Part shown: positions 23,665 through 35,190 of the stretch, piece after piece
Numbering within the stretch: the stretch's first letter is position 1
Layout of the letters: every line of letters begins with the position of its first letter
Origin: Charina bottae
Taxonomy: Eukaryota > Chordata > Lepidosauria > Squamata > Charinaidae
Direction of reading: 5' to 3'
Length of the DNA: 64,000 nt
Assembly: GCA_023362775.1 (NCBI GenBank)
Contig: JALMGJ010000025.1
Span: 7,160,001-7,224,000, forward strand
Translations under genes and position numbers: made by a program
The notes under the pieces: model-generated
Databases searched by the model: none
What the model saw: the letters and a program-made list of their open reading frames with translations, nothing else
What the model was told of the DNA's origin: nothing

Positions 23665-24669
23665 AAGACACTAAGTCATCTTGTCTGCCTCCTGAGGAAT
23701 CTGTATAACGACCAAGTAGCAACGGTAAGAACAGACCATGGAACAATGGACTTTTCCCAATGGATTGGGAAAGGAGTACGACAGGGCTGTATACTCTCAC
23801 CCTACCTATTCAACCTGTACGCAGAACACATCATGCGACATGCTAGACTTGATGAATCCAAGGCTGGAGTTAAAATTGCTGGAAGAAACATTAACAATCT
23901 CAGATATGCAGATACCACCACTTTGATGGCTGAAAGCGAGGAGGAGCTGAGGAGCCTTATGACGAAGGTGAAAGAAGAAAATGCAAAAGCTGGGTTGCAA
24001 TTAAACCTCAAAAAAACCAAGATTATGGCAACCAGCTTGATTGATAACTGGCAAATAGAAGGAGAAAAAGTGGAGGCAGTGACAGACTTTGTATTTCTAG
24101 GCGCAAAGATTACTGCAGATGCTGACTGCAGCCAGGAAATCAGAAGGCTTCTTGGGAGGAGAGCAATGACAAATCTTGATCAAATAGTTAAGAGCAGAGA
24201 CATCACACTGACAACAAAGGTCTGCATAGTTAAAGCAATGGTATTCCCCATAGTAACCTATGGCTGCGAGAGCTGGACCATAAGGAAGGCTGAGCGAAGG
24301 AAGATAGATGCTTTTGAACTGTGGTGTTGGAGGAAAATTCTGAGAGTGCCTTGGACTGCAAGAAGATCAAACCAGTCCATACTCCAGGAAATCAAGCCAG
24401 ACTGCTCACTTGAGAGAATGATATTAAAAGCAAAACTGAAGTACTTTGGCCACATAATGAGAAGACAGGATACCCTGGAAAAGATGCTGATGCTAGGAAA
24501 AGTGGAAGGCAAAAGGAAGAGGGGCCGACCAAGGGCAAGATGGATGGATGATATTCTGGAGGTGATGGACTCGACCTTGGGGGAGCTGGGGATGGCAACA
24601 GCCGACAGGAAGCTCTGGTGTGGGCTGGTCCATGAAGTCACGAAGAGTCAGAAGCGACTGAACGGATAA
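23626..24669 (+). pseudogene. BovB reverse transcriptase with mutated YADD
   Basis: This is a single open frame of 347 codons. Codons 1-17 come from host flank upstream of the TSD, so the ATG is not the element's own start. From HLVCLLRNLYND the protein is BovB RT: GKGVRQGCILSPYLFNLYAE, RNINNLRYAD, TLMAESEEELRSL, FLGAKITADADCSQEIRRLL, YGCESWTIRKAERRKIDAFE, VPWTARRSNQSILQEI and the C-terminal RARWMDDILEVMDS. The catalytic box reads YAD-TTT (23905-23913) where the other BovB has YADDTT, an in-frame loss of one metal-binding Asp. The N-terminal RT blocks and the endonuclease are absent through truncation. The open frame is a relic, not an active enzyme. Confidence 0.9.
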
Positions 24670-24675
24670 ACAACA
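23675..24675 (+). mobile_element. BovB/RTE LINE, subfamily 2, 5'-truncated
   Basis: This is a 1.0-kb 3' portion of a BovB-type RTE retrotransposon. The direct repeat AAGACACTAA at 23665-23674 and 24676-24685 is the TSD and defines both ends. The tail reads GAAGCGACTGAACGGATAAA then CAACAA. It differs from the copy at 59.7 kb (tail ACATGACTAAATGACTGAAC) and resembles the fragment at 46.7 kb, so two BovB subfamilies are present. Confidence 0.9.
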
Positions 24676-24685
24676 AAGACACTAA

Positions 24686-26821
24686 AGGGAAAGAAAGGGG
24701 AGAAATATATGACATATATAATTGCATAACCTAGATTTTGTTTGAGTTGGGAGATGGTACTGATAATTGGAGATTTACCAGAAATTTATTTGGTTTTGCT
24801 CTCCCTGACCATCCAGTTATGACTAATAATGCCTGATCATTATGTGGTTTATATTAAAGTGCAGAAATACATATGACTGGTTATTAAAAACATTCCTTGA
24901 AAGTAGGATTTCCATAATGTTCTTTTAAAAATCTGAACACAAAAGGCAAACACAGGTGATTAATACTGAAAAAAGGGATAATATCTGAAGACATTCAGTG
25001 TCTATAGTGTTGTCTTTTGTTTTGTAATTTTGTTTTATTTTTTGCATTTTTAACCAGCACTCTAGTCCACCAAGTGGAGCCAAGTGGGGGAAATGGTGGT
25101 TTAGGAATACATGCTGAATGATAACTTTAGGATGAGACCAATTTCCAACTTCCAGTTTCCTATTATGAACCACTTATGGGGATGACTTGCCTGCAGATTA
25201 CTCTAGGTGAGAGCTGCTAGCATTCAACTCTGGAGGGTGTGTTTATGTACTATCACAATAAAACAACAATGAACCTGAATTCCTCGTCAATCTATAATAA
25301 GATTGGCAAGGGAGATCTATCAGTAGATACTAATCAAATATCTGCCCATCCTTGGTCTCAAATCAGTTGAAATGATCATTTCCTTATACATATGGGCTTT
25401 AAAACATCAGTGAGAACTGCTCTGTATATCATGTCTATGGTCAAACTGAAAATACAGTAAAAGAAAATATGAACCTGGAAATACTAACTGTGCAATGCTT
25501 TCTAATGGGAAGAAAACAGTTTTTCCAGTAATAATATATCTGTAGTTACCAGCTGAAATAAAAACCTCAAGAAAACATGTCAGTTGGGCTGACCAGGGTC
25601 CTCAAGGAATGATTCTCACTTGTCACTTGCGATTAACCAAGAAAGCCCATACATTCAAAATAATATGTTGCTTCAACAGATGTCACACATACTCACATAT
25701 TGTTCTATTTTGTTTCACAATCCACAAAAAAATAGGAAAATTAAATTGCATCCCATCACTATTCCTAGCATCCATTTTCCTGTGACTCTTTCTTAGAATA
25801 CAAGATTATATGCATAGCAGAATTTGTTGTTGTATTCCCTAGGCACGTGTTAGTACTGCTGCAACTACTAAATGTTAGATTGTTTTCCATATGGCTAGAT
25901 AACTGATGTTAACTTCAGCTCATTCAGATTGCTTCAATGATTTGCTAGTTTTGTTCCAAAATGCTTTAAATTCAAATATTTGTGTAGAAACTTAACTTCA
26001 AGCATGGGATTATACTTATCACTTTTAGCCCAATGATTTTAAAAAAACAAGAATAATGTTGCTTGAATACTTAAACATGTAACAAAATTACATCCCATGA
26101 ATCTTTTCTCATAAATAAATCCCATGTGTTCAGTGTTTTTTTCTGTTTTGAAATAAATTTGAAAGAATTTGAAAGGAAAGACAAAAACTTAAAAATCTGG
26201 AAGTGAAGTTATAATTAAGCACAATTTGTGAGACTAAAGAGTGTCTTTCCACCTCACATGGCATGGGAGCCACAATGCTGTAACTTTTATGTGGCAAAAA
26301 ACTGGAAATATGATGATATATAGTTTTAAAAGTTGGAATTCATATTTATTTTGAAACACAGTTTAAGTAGAAACTCCAAGCAAATAATGGTTATAGATTT
26401 ATAGACTTAGGAAGCCATGCTATGATCTTCTGGACAGGATACCAAGGAGCTACAGGACATAGCAGGACTCGAGAAGATGTCCATGAGAGAAGAACGTGAT
26501 CTTCTCTGACACCATTGTTCCTCAGATATTAGAACTCTAATGGCAATGGAGAAGTTAAAAAATATATGAGAAACATGCTTTGATTTTTAAAAGATAGAGA
26601 GTAAATTGAGGCATTCATATCAACTTTCCTCTATAAAAGGCTTATACCTCTGTAAGATGTGTCTATCTTTCCCTGCTTTTTAGAAGAGAAATAAAAAGGG
26701 GTCAAAAAGGAAGGGAGTGTCAGTGAGAGGAAAGGGGATCCTACCCATTTGATCTGGCTCCATCTGCAGCTTGCTTCAACCGTGCCTATCACAGAGCACC
26801 CAAAAGAATATCCCTGAGAGT
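24686..26821. other. No gene recognised
   Basis: AT-rich, with no element ends or coding similarity seen. Confidence 0.45.
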
Positions 26822-26829
26822 ATGTATTG

Positions 26830-27092
26830 CAGGGCTTTCGAAAGTTTTCCCACGGTGACACACCTTGGTGTGTCGCTGCGGGAAAACCCGGAAGTGCCGC
26901 CATTGCGGCAGCGTGCAAAAACCCGGAAGCGCTGCTGCCGCTTTCAGGTTTTTGCGCACCACCGTTGGTGTGTCGCCGCGGGAAAACCCGGAAGCGCTGA
27001 TGATGATCAGCGCTTCCTGGTTGTGTGGCGACACACCAGACTGTGTGTGGCGACACACTTTTGTGTCACCACACACAGTTTGGAAAGCTCTG
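26830..27092. mobile_element. GC-rich hAT MITE (family G), copy 2
   Basis: The left end is CAGGGCTTTCGAAAG and the right end is GTTTGGAAAGCTCTG. The 8-bp flanks ATGTATTG (26822-26829) and ATGTAGTG (27093-27100) differ once. The interior holds repeated GTGTGTCGC and AAAACCCGGAAG(C/T)GC blocks and GTGTGGCGACACAC palindromes. It is larger than copies 1 and 3, with three AAACCCGGAAG modules, suggesting internal duplication. Confidence 0.88.
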
Positions 27093-27351
27093 ATGTAGTG
27101 CTTTACAGAAAAACAAAAACAAAAAATGGCTGTGTACTCTTGATACACACAACAAAAACCTGTAATGAAATGTCTGAAGAGAGCAATAGGTTTTAATAGT
27201 TGTACTCTGTGTGAGACAGAAAGAAATGTTGTGGGAACCACTTTACAGAATTCAAACAGTAATTATTCATTATAGGATGCTGGAGAGCCTTCAAGAAAGC
27301 TCAGAAATTAGTAGCAACAGAACATTTTATATTATATAGATTTTTTTAAAA

Positions 27352-27672
27352 CGCTGTTACCATCCCACGGAAGTGGTACCTATTAATCTACTTGCATTTG
27401 CATGCTTTCAAATTGCTAGGTTGGCAAGAGCTGGGGCGAGTGCGGGAGCTCACTCCGTCACGTGGCGCTCGGGTCTCGAACCGCCAACCTGCCGATAGAC
27501 AAGCCTGGCATCTTAACCACTGAGCCAGCGTTCCGCGCGCGTCATGCCGGCCACATGACCGTGGAAGCGTCTTCAGACATCGCTGGCTCTTTGGCTAAGA
27601 AACGGAGATGAGCACCGCCCCCCTAGAGTCGGACACAACTGTGCAGCGGAAAACCTTTACCCTACCTTTACC
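27352..27672 (+). mobile_element. SINE family A with inverted 5' half
   Basis: The right part (27531-27672) is the 3' half of SINE A on the plus strand, from TTCCGCGCGCGTCATG through GAGTCGGACACAACTGTGCA to ACCTTTACC. The left part (27352-27530) is the 5' half, including the tRNA-like head, on the minus strand. Together they make one essentially complete SINE whose first ~180 bp are flipped in place. The flanks A(T)7AAAA and A(T)6AAAA (~27340-27351 and 27673-27684) are a probable TSD. Confidence 0.85.
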
Positions 27673-27984
27673 ATTTTTTAAAAAAAGCAAGGAAAAATGC
27701 AAATTTTGACCACAGTGAAAACGAGTCTTTAAATGAGGACATACACTTCTCTAATTACACAAAGAAATAAAAAATAGTACTAAGCTAACAACTGACTTCA
27801 GAAGTTCACAATTAAGCACAACCACTGTATGTTTTCATCCAAAGCCTACATCCAACAGCAGGTCTCTGCTCCTTAAACAGAGATGAAAGTGTAGGGTTTT
27901 TAGGCTCTGAATTAACATATTAATCAGCATATAAATAATATTTTTAAATCCCTATTTTTACAAAAATGTTTGTTTTCCTCAAAC

Positions 27985-28118
27985 GTTACAATTCTTTTTT
28001 CTTTCTGCACCTCTGTTCTCTTTCTCTTTCTTTATTCCTTTCTCTTTTCTTTTTCTTGATTATTAGTTTCTGTTAGATTTTAGCTCTCTGTTTTAAAACT
28101 TAATAAAGTTATAAAAAA
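27985..28118 (+). mobile_element. Possible L1-type 3' end
   Basis: A pyrimidine-rich stretch (tttctttctgcacctctg onward) is followed by AACTTAATAAAGTT and an A-rich end. This is the same layout as the 3' UTR of the L1 at 2.3-2.9 kb (CTGCACTTTTATAG ... AATAATAAAGTT, A-tail). There is no coding part and no firm TSD. Confidence 0.4.
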
Positions 28119-28571
28119 ATAAATGTTGCAAAAATTTGTCTTTTTAGCATGGCAGAAATAAGGTTCATTAAATATTTCTCATTGTGTTAATCTAATCATT
28201 AAATGGAGGCAATAATTCTTTGCACATTTAACTCTGAGTATGCTCAATTTTTTCAGAGGAATATATTTCTAAATAGACATTAGAGATGTATGAATCATTC
28301 TTTAATGTCCTTTTTGCTCAATTTCTCACTTTTCTAATCATAAGTTTGTTTCAGCACTGTTTCTAGGTTGGCTTATGAATATGCATGCATTGTGGGGTAC
28401 ATTTCTCCTTATGCACATATTTTGTATGCAGTTTGCCTAATATCAACACAATGCTTTAACTTTTATGTGACAAAAAACTGGAAATATAATAATATATAGT
28501 ACAAATGCTTCTTTTCTTACATAACAGAGCTGTGCAGTGGTTTAAATTTCATTTAGAAAGATGCTTCAGAT

Positions 28572-28705
28572 CAGTGTTTCTCAACCTTGGCAACTTTAAG
28601 ATGTGTGGACTTCAACTTCCAGAATTCCCCAGTCAGCATGCTGGCTTGGGAATTCTGGGAGTTGAAGTCCACACATCTTAAAGTTGCCAAGGTTGAGAAA
28701 CACTG
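28572..28705. mobile_element. Palindromic hAT MITE, copy 2 (best preserved)
   Basis: This 134-bp element is almost entirely an inverted repeat: CAGTGTTTCTCAACCTTGGC ... GCCAAGGTTGAGAAACACTG, arms ~58 bp around a short GTCAGCATGCTGGC centre. The flanks CTTCAGAT (28564-28571) and CTTCAGAG (28706-28713) are an 8-bp TSD with one mismatch. It is the same family as 3606-3711. Confidence 0.92.
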
Positions 28706-28713
28706 CTTCAGAG

Positions 28714-30120
28714 CATGCAGGAGGGCAAAAGAAGCATCTGTGTGCAACTTTTTATAGCAGCCTCATCTTCTTCCAGGATCCGAAGAGGATCCATGCAATC
28801 ACAGAAAAAGAGGCAGTTGCTTTAAAGAGTTGCAGAGAGGTGCTACATTTACACTCCTGTGTGCTCCACAGCACCTTGTTTTGAACTGAACCTGGAGCAC
28901 TGCACAGCTTTATTGCATAAGAGGAGAAATGCCTATAACAAAAAGGGGGAAAGTCCTAAAGCAATGTGTGTATGCAAAGGAACAAAAGAGGATTTTTAAT
29001 ATTTTTTAAATAAGCAAATATATTCCAATATTCCATATTCATGTATTGGAAATACACTCCACCCTTTCCACTGCCACCCAAAACATTGCTACAGCTTACT
29101 TTACTTTCTGGTTAAAACTACATGAGGATAGATTTTTAAAAAAATAATAAGAATGAGAATCCAACTTTAAAAAAAAAGGAAAAGAAAAATCCTATTGGCG
29201 GCTGCGCCTCCTCCCTCAGTCACACACAATAGCAAAGGCTTGCAACGAGAATGGCTCCACTGGAGCAGGACTAATCCATTTGACACAGCTCCCATCCTGT
29301 CATTATGCAGAGGAGCTTCTTCCTTTTTAAATTGGAGAGTCTTTTTCGCCAGGAATCCCCAGGATGAAAGTGAGCCATTTCCATCACAGCAAAACAAATC
29401 CTTCTCTGGTGAATTTTGTTATTGTTTATTGTTACCAGCATTTTATCAGCACTAAACTGTATGAAAGCTTCAATTAGTTCTTGATGAATGATCCCATAAA
29501 ATCATGTCATTTCATTTCCCCTGCCAGCAGCCTTTTTTTTTTTACTGGGTGTTATTAAATGAAATATAATTGGGACAAGATTCAGGAAATGTAGAGTCAT
29601 CTTGTTTCCCTTTTGGATTGGAATAGTAGAATGACTGTTCAGTATACTGTTCTTAGGAGGGTAGGTGGGTTTTTTAAAGATACAGGTCATTGTTCCCAAA
29701 GACAATATGTACTGCATTTCTCATGAAACCATTTATAAGTGGTATACCAGGGTGGACCTAGATACAAAACGATGGCTATTTCCAACATCCAAGCCTCAGA
29801 GGAAATAAATAGTATATTCCTCTATATTGTTTGACCACAAGTCTGATGAATTGGGTGGCATACAATTATTTGTAATAAAGAAATTGATTTCCAGTATCCC
29901 TCACCTCACCCTGGAGGGCTGAAGGTTTCCCATTTCTGTCCCAGGTGGATGCTGCAACTTTGAGCACACTTTCTAAAGGAGGTAGCCCCACCCAATATAA
30001 TGAAAATAACTTAGGAGTAAACATATTTATAGAAGCAACCCATATGAGGAAATGGCCACCTCTCACATTGAGCTGAGCCAAATAAGCGTTGTTACCATTT
30101 TAGATACTTCAAGGATGATA
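28714..30120. other. No gene recognised
   Basis: A few A/T-runs only. No coding similarity. Confidence 0.45.
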
Positions 30121-30243
30121 GAACCACTGTATATATCCTGCAAAAATCATAATGACCACTAGATCAGAGCAAAGAATGAGGCATTCCTGTATTTATTTGC
30201 TGTCATCTAGTGATCATCTGTATTTTTGCAACCTAGTTATGGT
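30121..30243. mobile_element. Palindromic MITE, type P
   Basis: The left arm contains CTGCAAAAATCATAATGACC then ACTAGATCAGAGCAAA. The right arm contains the near complement, TTTGCTGTCATCTAGTGATC ... TTTTTGCAACCTAG. The arms are diverged, so the copy is old. Related in theme (CTGCAAAAAT ... CATTAGATGGC) to the MITE at 53303-53410. Confidence 0.55.
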
Positions 30244-30261
30244 AGCCCCAAGTACTGTATG

Positions 30262-30385
30262 GGCAATCTGTGTCCTTCCAGAAGCTGTTGAACTATAATC
30301 CCCAACAGTGTTTGACATTGGCTAGGATTGTTGAGGCTACTAAGAGTTGTAGTTCAGCAGCATCAAGGGCACAGGATGGTAATGA
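30262..30385. mobile_element. Palindromic MITE, diverged
   Basis: The text AGAAGCTGTTGAACTATAAT, CCCCAACAG is followed by GAGTTGTAGTTCAGCAGCAT, an imperfect inverted repeat. The motif pair (ctacaactccc / gggagttgtag with gttgctggac) is a common amniote MITE pattern. No clear TSD. Confidence 0.55.
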
Positions 30386-30589
30386 ATTTGTGAAAAAATG
30401 ATGCAAGATCAGAGAGAAAAAAATCAAGAGCAAAATCAGTGTTTACGATTTGCAAGGGTCAGATGAAAATAGCCAGAGAGAAGCTTTTATAGTACAATCA
30501 CCCTGTCTCAGATATAGAGTTTTTACATCTCCTGTTTGCTTTTGCCTATCATTTGTCTTTTTATTTTCTTTGATTTGATTTTATTGCAT

Positions 30590-30655
30590 AACATTTATTT
30601 ATTTTATTTTATCAAATTTATACACCGCCCATCTCACTATGCAAGTGACTCTGGA
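30590..30655 (-). mobile_element. L2-type LINE 3' tail fragment
   Basis: The minus strand reads CCAGAGTCACTTGCATAGTG, AGATGGGCGGTGTATAAATT, then TAAA repeats: the terminal part of an L2 element. Confidence 0.7.
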
Positions 30656-32890
30656 TAATTATGCAACACATTTTTATTCATAGCACTAGAAACTTTCTAT
30701 CTGGAAGCATCATTTATTGAGAAAATGCCTTCTCTAGGTGGCAGACTAGGCAGAAATGCATAAAACTATACCCAAACTCTTGAAATGACAGCAGAAGCTT
30801 ACAAACTGATGCATGGGAATTATCCCTGTAAATACAGTATAACTCACAGGGCATAAACTTCACTTTCCTAGCTTGGTGCTAAAAAACCTCCCATTATAGG
30901 GTGGAGAAAGCAATTCTGGCAATAAAACATTAATGGAAAGCAACTAAAAGGATATGTAGAATAATAGACTTCCTTTACATATGCAGTAAGATGAGTTCGG
31001 AGACACTGAAACAATGCTTCTGATCCCATAATCAAGAATCACATGCAAGTCCCCTTGTTCATAATTAGTGTAACTAAAGAGGAACTCACCATTACCAATG
31101 AACCCCACTAATCAGTCAATGGTTACAAGGATTTCATGTGCTAAACAGATCAAACTTTTCAGAAAGTTCTTTCATAGAACCTCTCATCACCTCTGAGACT
31201 GTACTCAGCTGTAATGAAGTCATATTCATGCATGCACACTACAAGCCTTTTGTTTATGCTTGTCAGCCAGCAGCTATCCCAGCCCACACAGCATGTTACT
31301 TTTTGAAGCAAGGTGCAAAAATCAACAAACTCTCATCAGAAGACTGACTTCACTCAGATGTCACATTCTTTTCTGATTTAGATTCTCAATGCACAAATTA
31401 AAATCAATGGGAACCCCACACACAAGCAGTTGGGTGGGTTCACCAAAAACTATCTGATTTTCCCTCCTATTTAGCTATAAATGTTACAATGCTTTTATTC
31501 CAGAACTGACCTTTTGCTACCATAGGCTCACAGTGCCAGATTACTTAAAAGCCCTAAGCCCTAAGTTGAATGGCATCTGAATGGGTAAAAGAAATAGAAA
31601 GGAACTGCAGGGTCATGGCTATATCATTGCTCCTAATGATCCCAGACCTATGTAGGAATATTTTCCAAAGCAAGGTGAGGTAAACAGATCTGCATATCAT
31701 TGGCAGCGAGGCCATAGGTATAGGGAAGATTGCAGCTCTATTTACATATTTTGACCTTTCACATGAGCACTGCTTGAAGAAGCTGAAGCTGACTCTCTGA
31801 CCAGAAACAAAGCCACCACCTTGGCTTGATTAGAAAACAGCAAAGCCAAACAAAACAAGGACCATCAACCTCCATGACACTCAGAGTTAATCAAACTGCA
31901 ACATTACAATGGCCACTGATTATTCATGTCACTCCAAAATAGACGTAAATATAGAAGACTATTAATATCTATTCAGGTAGAAATTGTTAGGGCTTGTTTT
32001 CTGGCTTGGGATTCTCTCTGTCATATTGGATGCTTTAGATCTTTTGTAAATATTTGTGGTGGCCATGCAAGTAAACATTTCCAAGATTGGAAATATTGTA
32101 GAAAAGGAAGTAAATAAGGACAGATTGATTCTGAGGCATCAGCAACTGATAGCTTCTTACACATGTCAGGAAGAATTATCATAAGAAATACACTGTCCAG
32201 GGGCCTAGTTTGCAGAAGTCTAAAAAAAAAAGAGAACAGATAATCGAAACAATGTCTTTGAACATGGATTCCAGACAAACCAGAAATCTTTAGTTGTAGG
32301 CATTATTCTTTTTAGCAACATGTTTATTCCAAGAGAAGAATACTCTTACTCAGTTAAACAGATTCAATTATAAATCTACAGACAAAATACAAAATGGAAA
32401 AACAAAACAAAACCAGCTTTTCAAGGGTTACAGAGCAAGGGTGGAAGCAGTTTGCTCTTTTATAACTTTGTGACACATTTGGGGAATATATCTTCAGAGA
32501 ATCTGTAATGCTGCTGGGCTCCCAATTTTAAAGGACTTCACATTGCTGAGGGTGGTGTTCCCTCTTTGAAGAATACTGCATTTTTAAAGCCATACAGGGA
32601 ATGTCAAAAAAAAATATACTAGCTGAGCTAAAGTGGATGGAAGAAAGACACACACATACCACAGAGAGAGATAGAGAGACTTGATTTGTCTGAGGTATAT
32701 TAATCCTCAAAACTCTACACTTAATTATTCCAGTAATGTGGGGTAGAATTCCCATTTCTGCCTCAAAATCAGATGTGTTCAACGTATCTAAGTACCTTCA
32801 ATAATATGATAATCTTCTTCTTCTTCTCAAGGGCAAAAATTTTCTCTAGACTGTTTCAAACTGAAAAAAATTATATACTGTATATTGTAG
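30656..32890. other. No gene recognised
   Basis: No recognised coding region or element. The sequence is unusually free of identifiable repeats for this window. Confidence 0.45.
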
Positions 32891-32891
32891 A

Positions 32892-32970
32892 CATGGAGAG
32901 CTCATAGCTGAGAGACGAAGCACATATTTGGCATGCAAAAAGTCCCCAGTCTAGTCCATGGTATCTCCTT
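32892..32970 (+). mobile_element. tRNA-derived SINE head fragment (family C)
   Basis: GAGCTCATAGCTGAGAGACG ... TTTGGCATGCAAAAAGTCCC ... AGTCTAGTCCATGGTATCTCC follows the usual tRNA-SINE pattern (CTCAGTGGTAGAGCA...TTGCATGCAGAAGGTCCC...GTTCAATCCCTGGCATCTCC). It is decayed and lies immediately left of the L2 copy. Confidence 0.55.
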
Positions 32971-32980
32971 GTATAGTTTG

Positions 32981-34934
32981 AAAAGAACCTTTTCTAATCT
33001 TGGACTTGGACAGGATCGCACCTATGCGACCTCTCGTTCGACCCATCACTCCCCATGGTTCACGGAGGAGTTGAGGGTTTTGAAGAGGGTTAAGAGACGT
33101 CTGGAGTGCCGCTGGAGGAAGACGAAGACTGAATCTGACCGGACACAATCTAGAGCCGCTATTAGGGCCTACCTTTTGGTGGTAAGAGTGGCGAAACGTG
33201 ATTATTTCTCTGCTCTTATTGCGTCTGCAGAATGCTGCCTGACGGCCCTGTTTAAGATTACTAGATCCCTTTTGGGTCGGATGGACTTGGTGACCCATTT
33301 ACAGGGCCGGTCGGAAGAGTTTGCTGAGCATCTGCAGGACAAAATCGCTCAGATTCATTCCAAGTTAAACTCTAAGCATGAGGCACAATCTGGGGAGATG
33401 CCAGAGGTACATACTTACCCTGTTATCTGGGAACAGTTTGATCCTGTTGGGCCTGATGAAGTAGACAGGATCCTCCGGATTGTAAACGCCACCACTTGTC
33501 ATTTAGACCCGTGTCCCTCCTGGCTGGTAAAGTCAGCCCGGGAGGTCACATGTGGTTGGGTCCAGGCAATGATTAATACATCTTTGGGGGAAGGGGTGTT
33601 TCCGGCGGTCTTTAAGAAGGTGCTGGTGCACCTCCTCCTCAAGAAGCCTTCCCTGGACCCCACTGTTTTAAACAACTTTCATCCTGTCTCCCACCTTCCT
33701 TTTTTGGGAAAGGTGGTTGAGAAGGTGGTTGAGAAGCTGCAACTCCAGAGGATTCTGGATGAAACGGATTATCTAGACCCCTTTCAGTCAGGTTTCAGGC
33801 CAGGATATGGGACAGAGACTGCATTGGTCGTGCTTATGGATGATCTCTGGCGGGAGCGAGATGGAGGGAGTGCATCCATTCTCACTCTCTTGGATCTCTC
33901 AGCAGCTTTCGATACCGTCAACCACGGTATCCTTTTGGGACTCAGGGAGTTGGGGGTGGGCGGCGTTGTTTTACGCTGGTTAGCCTCCTTCCTCCGGGAC
34001 CGTTCCCAATCGGTGGTAATAGGAGAGGAGAGATCTGACCCTCGACCCCTCTTGTGTGGGGTGCCGCAGGGTTCTGTTCTCTCTCCTCTCCTATTTAACA
34101 TCTACATGCAGCCGCTGGGCAAGACCATCCGTCACCACAGGATGAGGTATCACCAGTATGCTGCTGATACCCAGTTGTACATCTCCATCCCGGGTGAAGT
34201 AAGTGTTGCAGTCGACACCCTTTCTCAGTGTCTAGAGGCTGTAGGGGCCTGGATGGGGAACAACAGGCTTCAGCTGAACCCTGGTAAGATGGAGTGGCTG
34301 TGGATTGATGGCCTCTCAATTTCTCCTGGCAGTCGTGGCCAGGAGGGCCTTTGCACAGCTTCGGGTTGTGTGCCAGTTGCGCCCCTTCCTGGATCAGGAG
34401 GCCCTCCGAACAGTCACTCATGCCCTTGTCATCTCCCATATAGATTACTGCAACACGCTCTACATGGGGCTACCCTTGAAGAGTATCCGGAAGCTTCAGT
34501 TGGTCCAGAATGTGGCTGCACGGGTAGTTCTGGGTGCTATAAGATCAGCACATGTAACACCGCTACTCCGTGAGCTGCATTGGGTACCAGTTTGCTTCTG
34601 GGTCCAATTCAAGGTGTTGGTTATCACCTTTAAAGCCCTACATGGCATGGGACCAGGGTATCTGAGGGACCGTCTTATCCCAATCACATCCACCCGCCCC
34701 ACCCGATCATGCAGGGAGGGCATGCTTCGGATCCCATCACTAAAAGAATTCCATCTAGCGGGGTCCAGGAGGCATGCCTTCTCTGCGATAGCACCCGCCC
34801 TGTGGAATATCTTGCCCCCCGAGGCGAGACGGGCACCCTCGCTCCTGGCCTTCAGGAAGTCTTTAAAGACCTGGTTCTGCCGCCTTGCCTGGAAGGAAGA
34901 AAATAATAGCTCCTCCTGTGGGTGGTTAGCTTAG
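32981..34934 (+). pseudogene. L2 reverse transcriptase pseudogene (YAAD)
   Basis: The frame from 32933 to 34573 holds, in order: HSPWFTEELRVLKRVKRRLE; CPSWLVKSA; NNFHPVSHLPFLGKVVEK (degraded NYRPVS); DPFQSGFRPGYGTETALV; LDLSAAFDTVNHGILL (block A, Asp intact); GVPQGSVLSPLLFNIYMQPL; and YHQYAADTQLYISI. The last block should be YADDTQLY; here the first catalytic Asp is Ala (34157-34168). After an internal deletion near 34310 the protein continues in another frame (34305-34934) with ARRAFAQLRVV, DYCNTLYMGLPLKS, TPLLRELHWVPVCFWVQFKV, LHGMGPGYLRDRL and FRKSLKTWFCRLAW. The copy cannot be active. Confidence 0.9.
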
Positions 34935-35190
34935 TAATATCCTCTTTTTAAGAACACACCATCTCTTGGATTTTTTTTTATTTTTTATAGTAGATTTTAG
35001 ATGTATAGGTTTTAACTTTTTATAATGTGATTGTAAACCGCCCAGAGTCTGCCGTGGTGGTGATGGGTGGTGATAACCGCCCAGGGTCCCTCCTTGTGGG
35101 GGAGATGGGCGGGATATAAATGTAATAAATAAATAAATAATAAAATAAATAAATCCAAATAATAAATAAATAAATAAAATCTTCTAGAGC
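32981..35190 (+). mobile_element. L2-clade LINE, 5'-truncated, internal deletion
   Basis: This 2.2-kb L2 copy carries the RT domain and C-terminal region, then a 3' end with GTAAACCGCCCAGAGTCTGC, GATGGGCGGGATATAAATG and TAAA repeats. About 100-150 bp seem to be missing near 34310, where the text jumps from the post-RT region to ARRAFAQLRVV. The L2 tails elsewhere in the window match it. No convincing TSD was found. Confidence 0.9.

Noticed and set aside
23626..23674. N-terminal 17 codons of the BovB open frame as a true protein start
   Set aside because: The TSD shows this part is host flank upstream of the insertion point.
32933..34573. 546-codon frame as a host or retroviral gene
   Set aside because: All blocks match an L2-type LINE RT with a mutated catalytic box, and the last ~85 codons are out of frame after a deletion.
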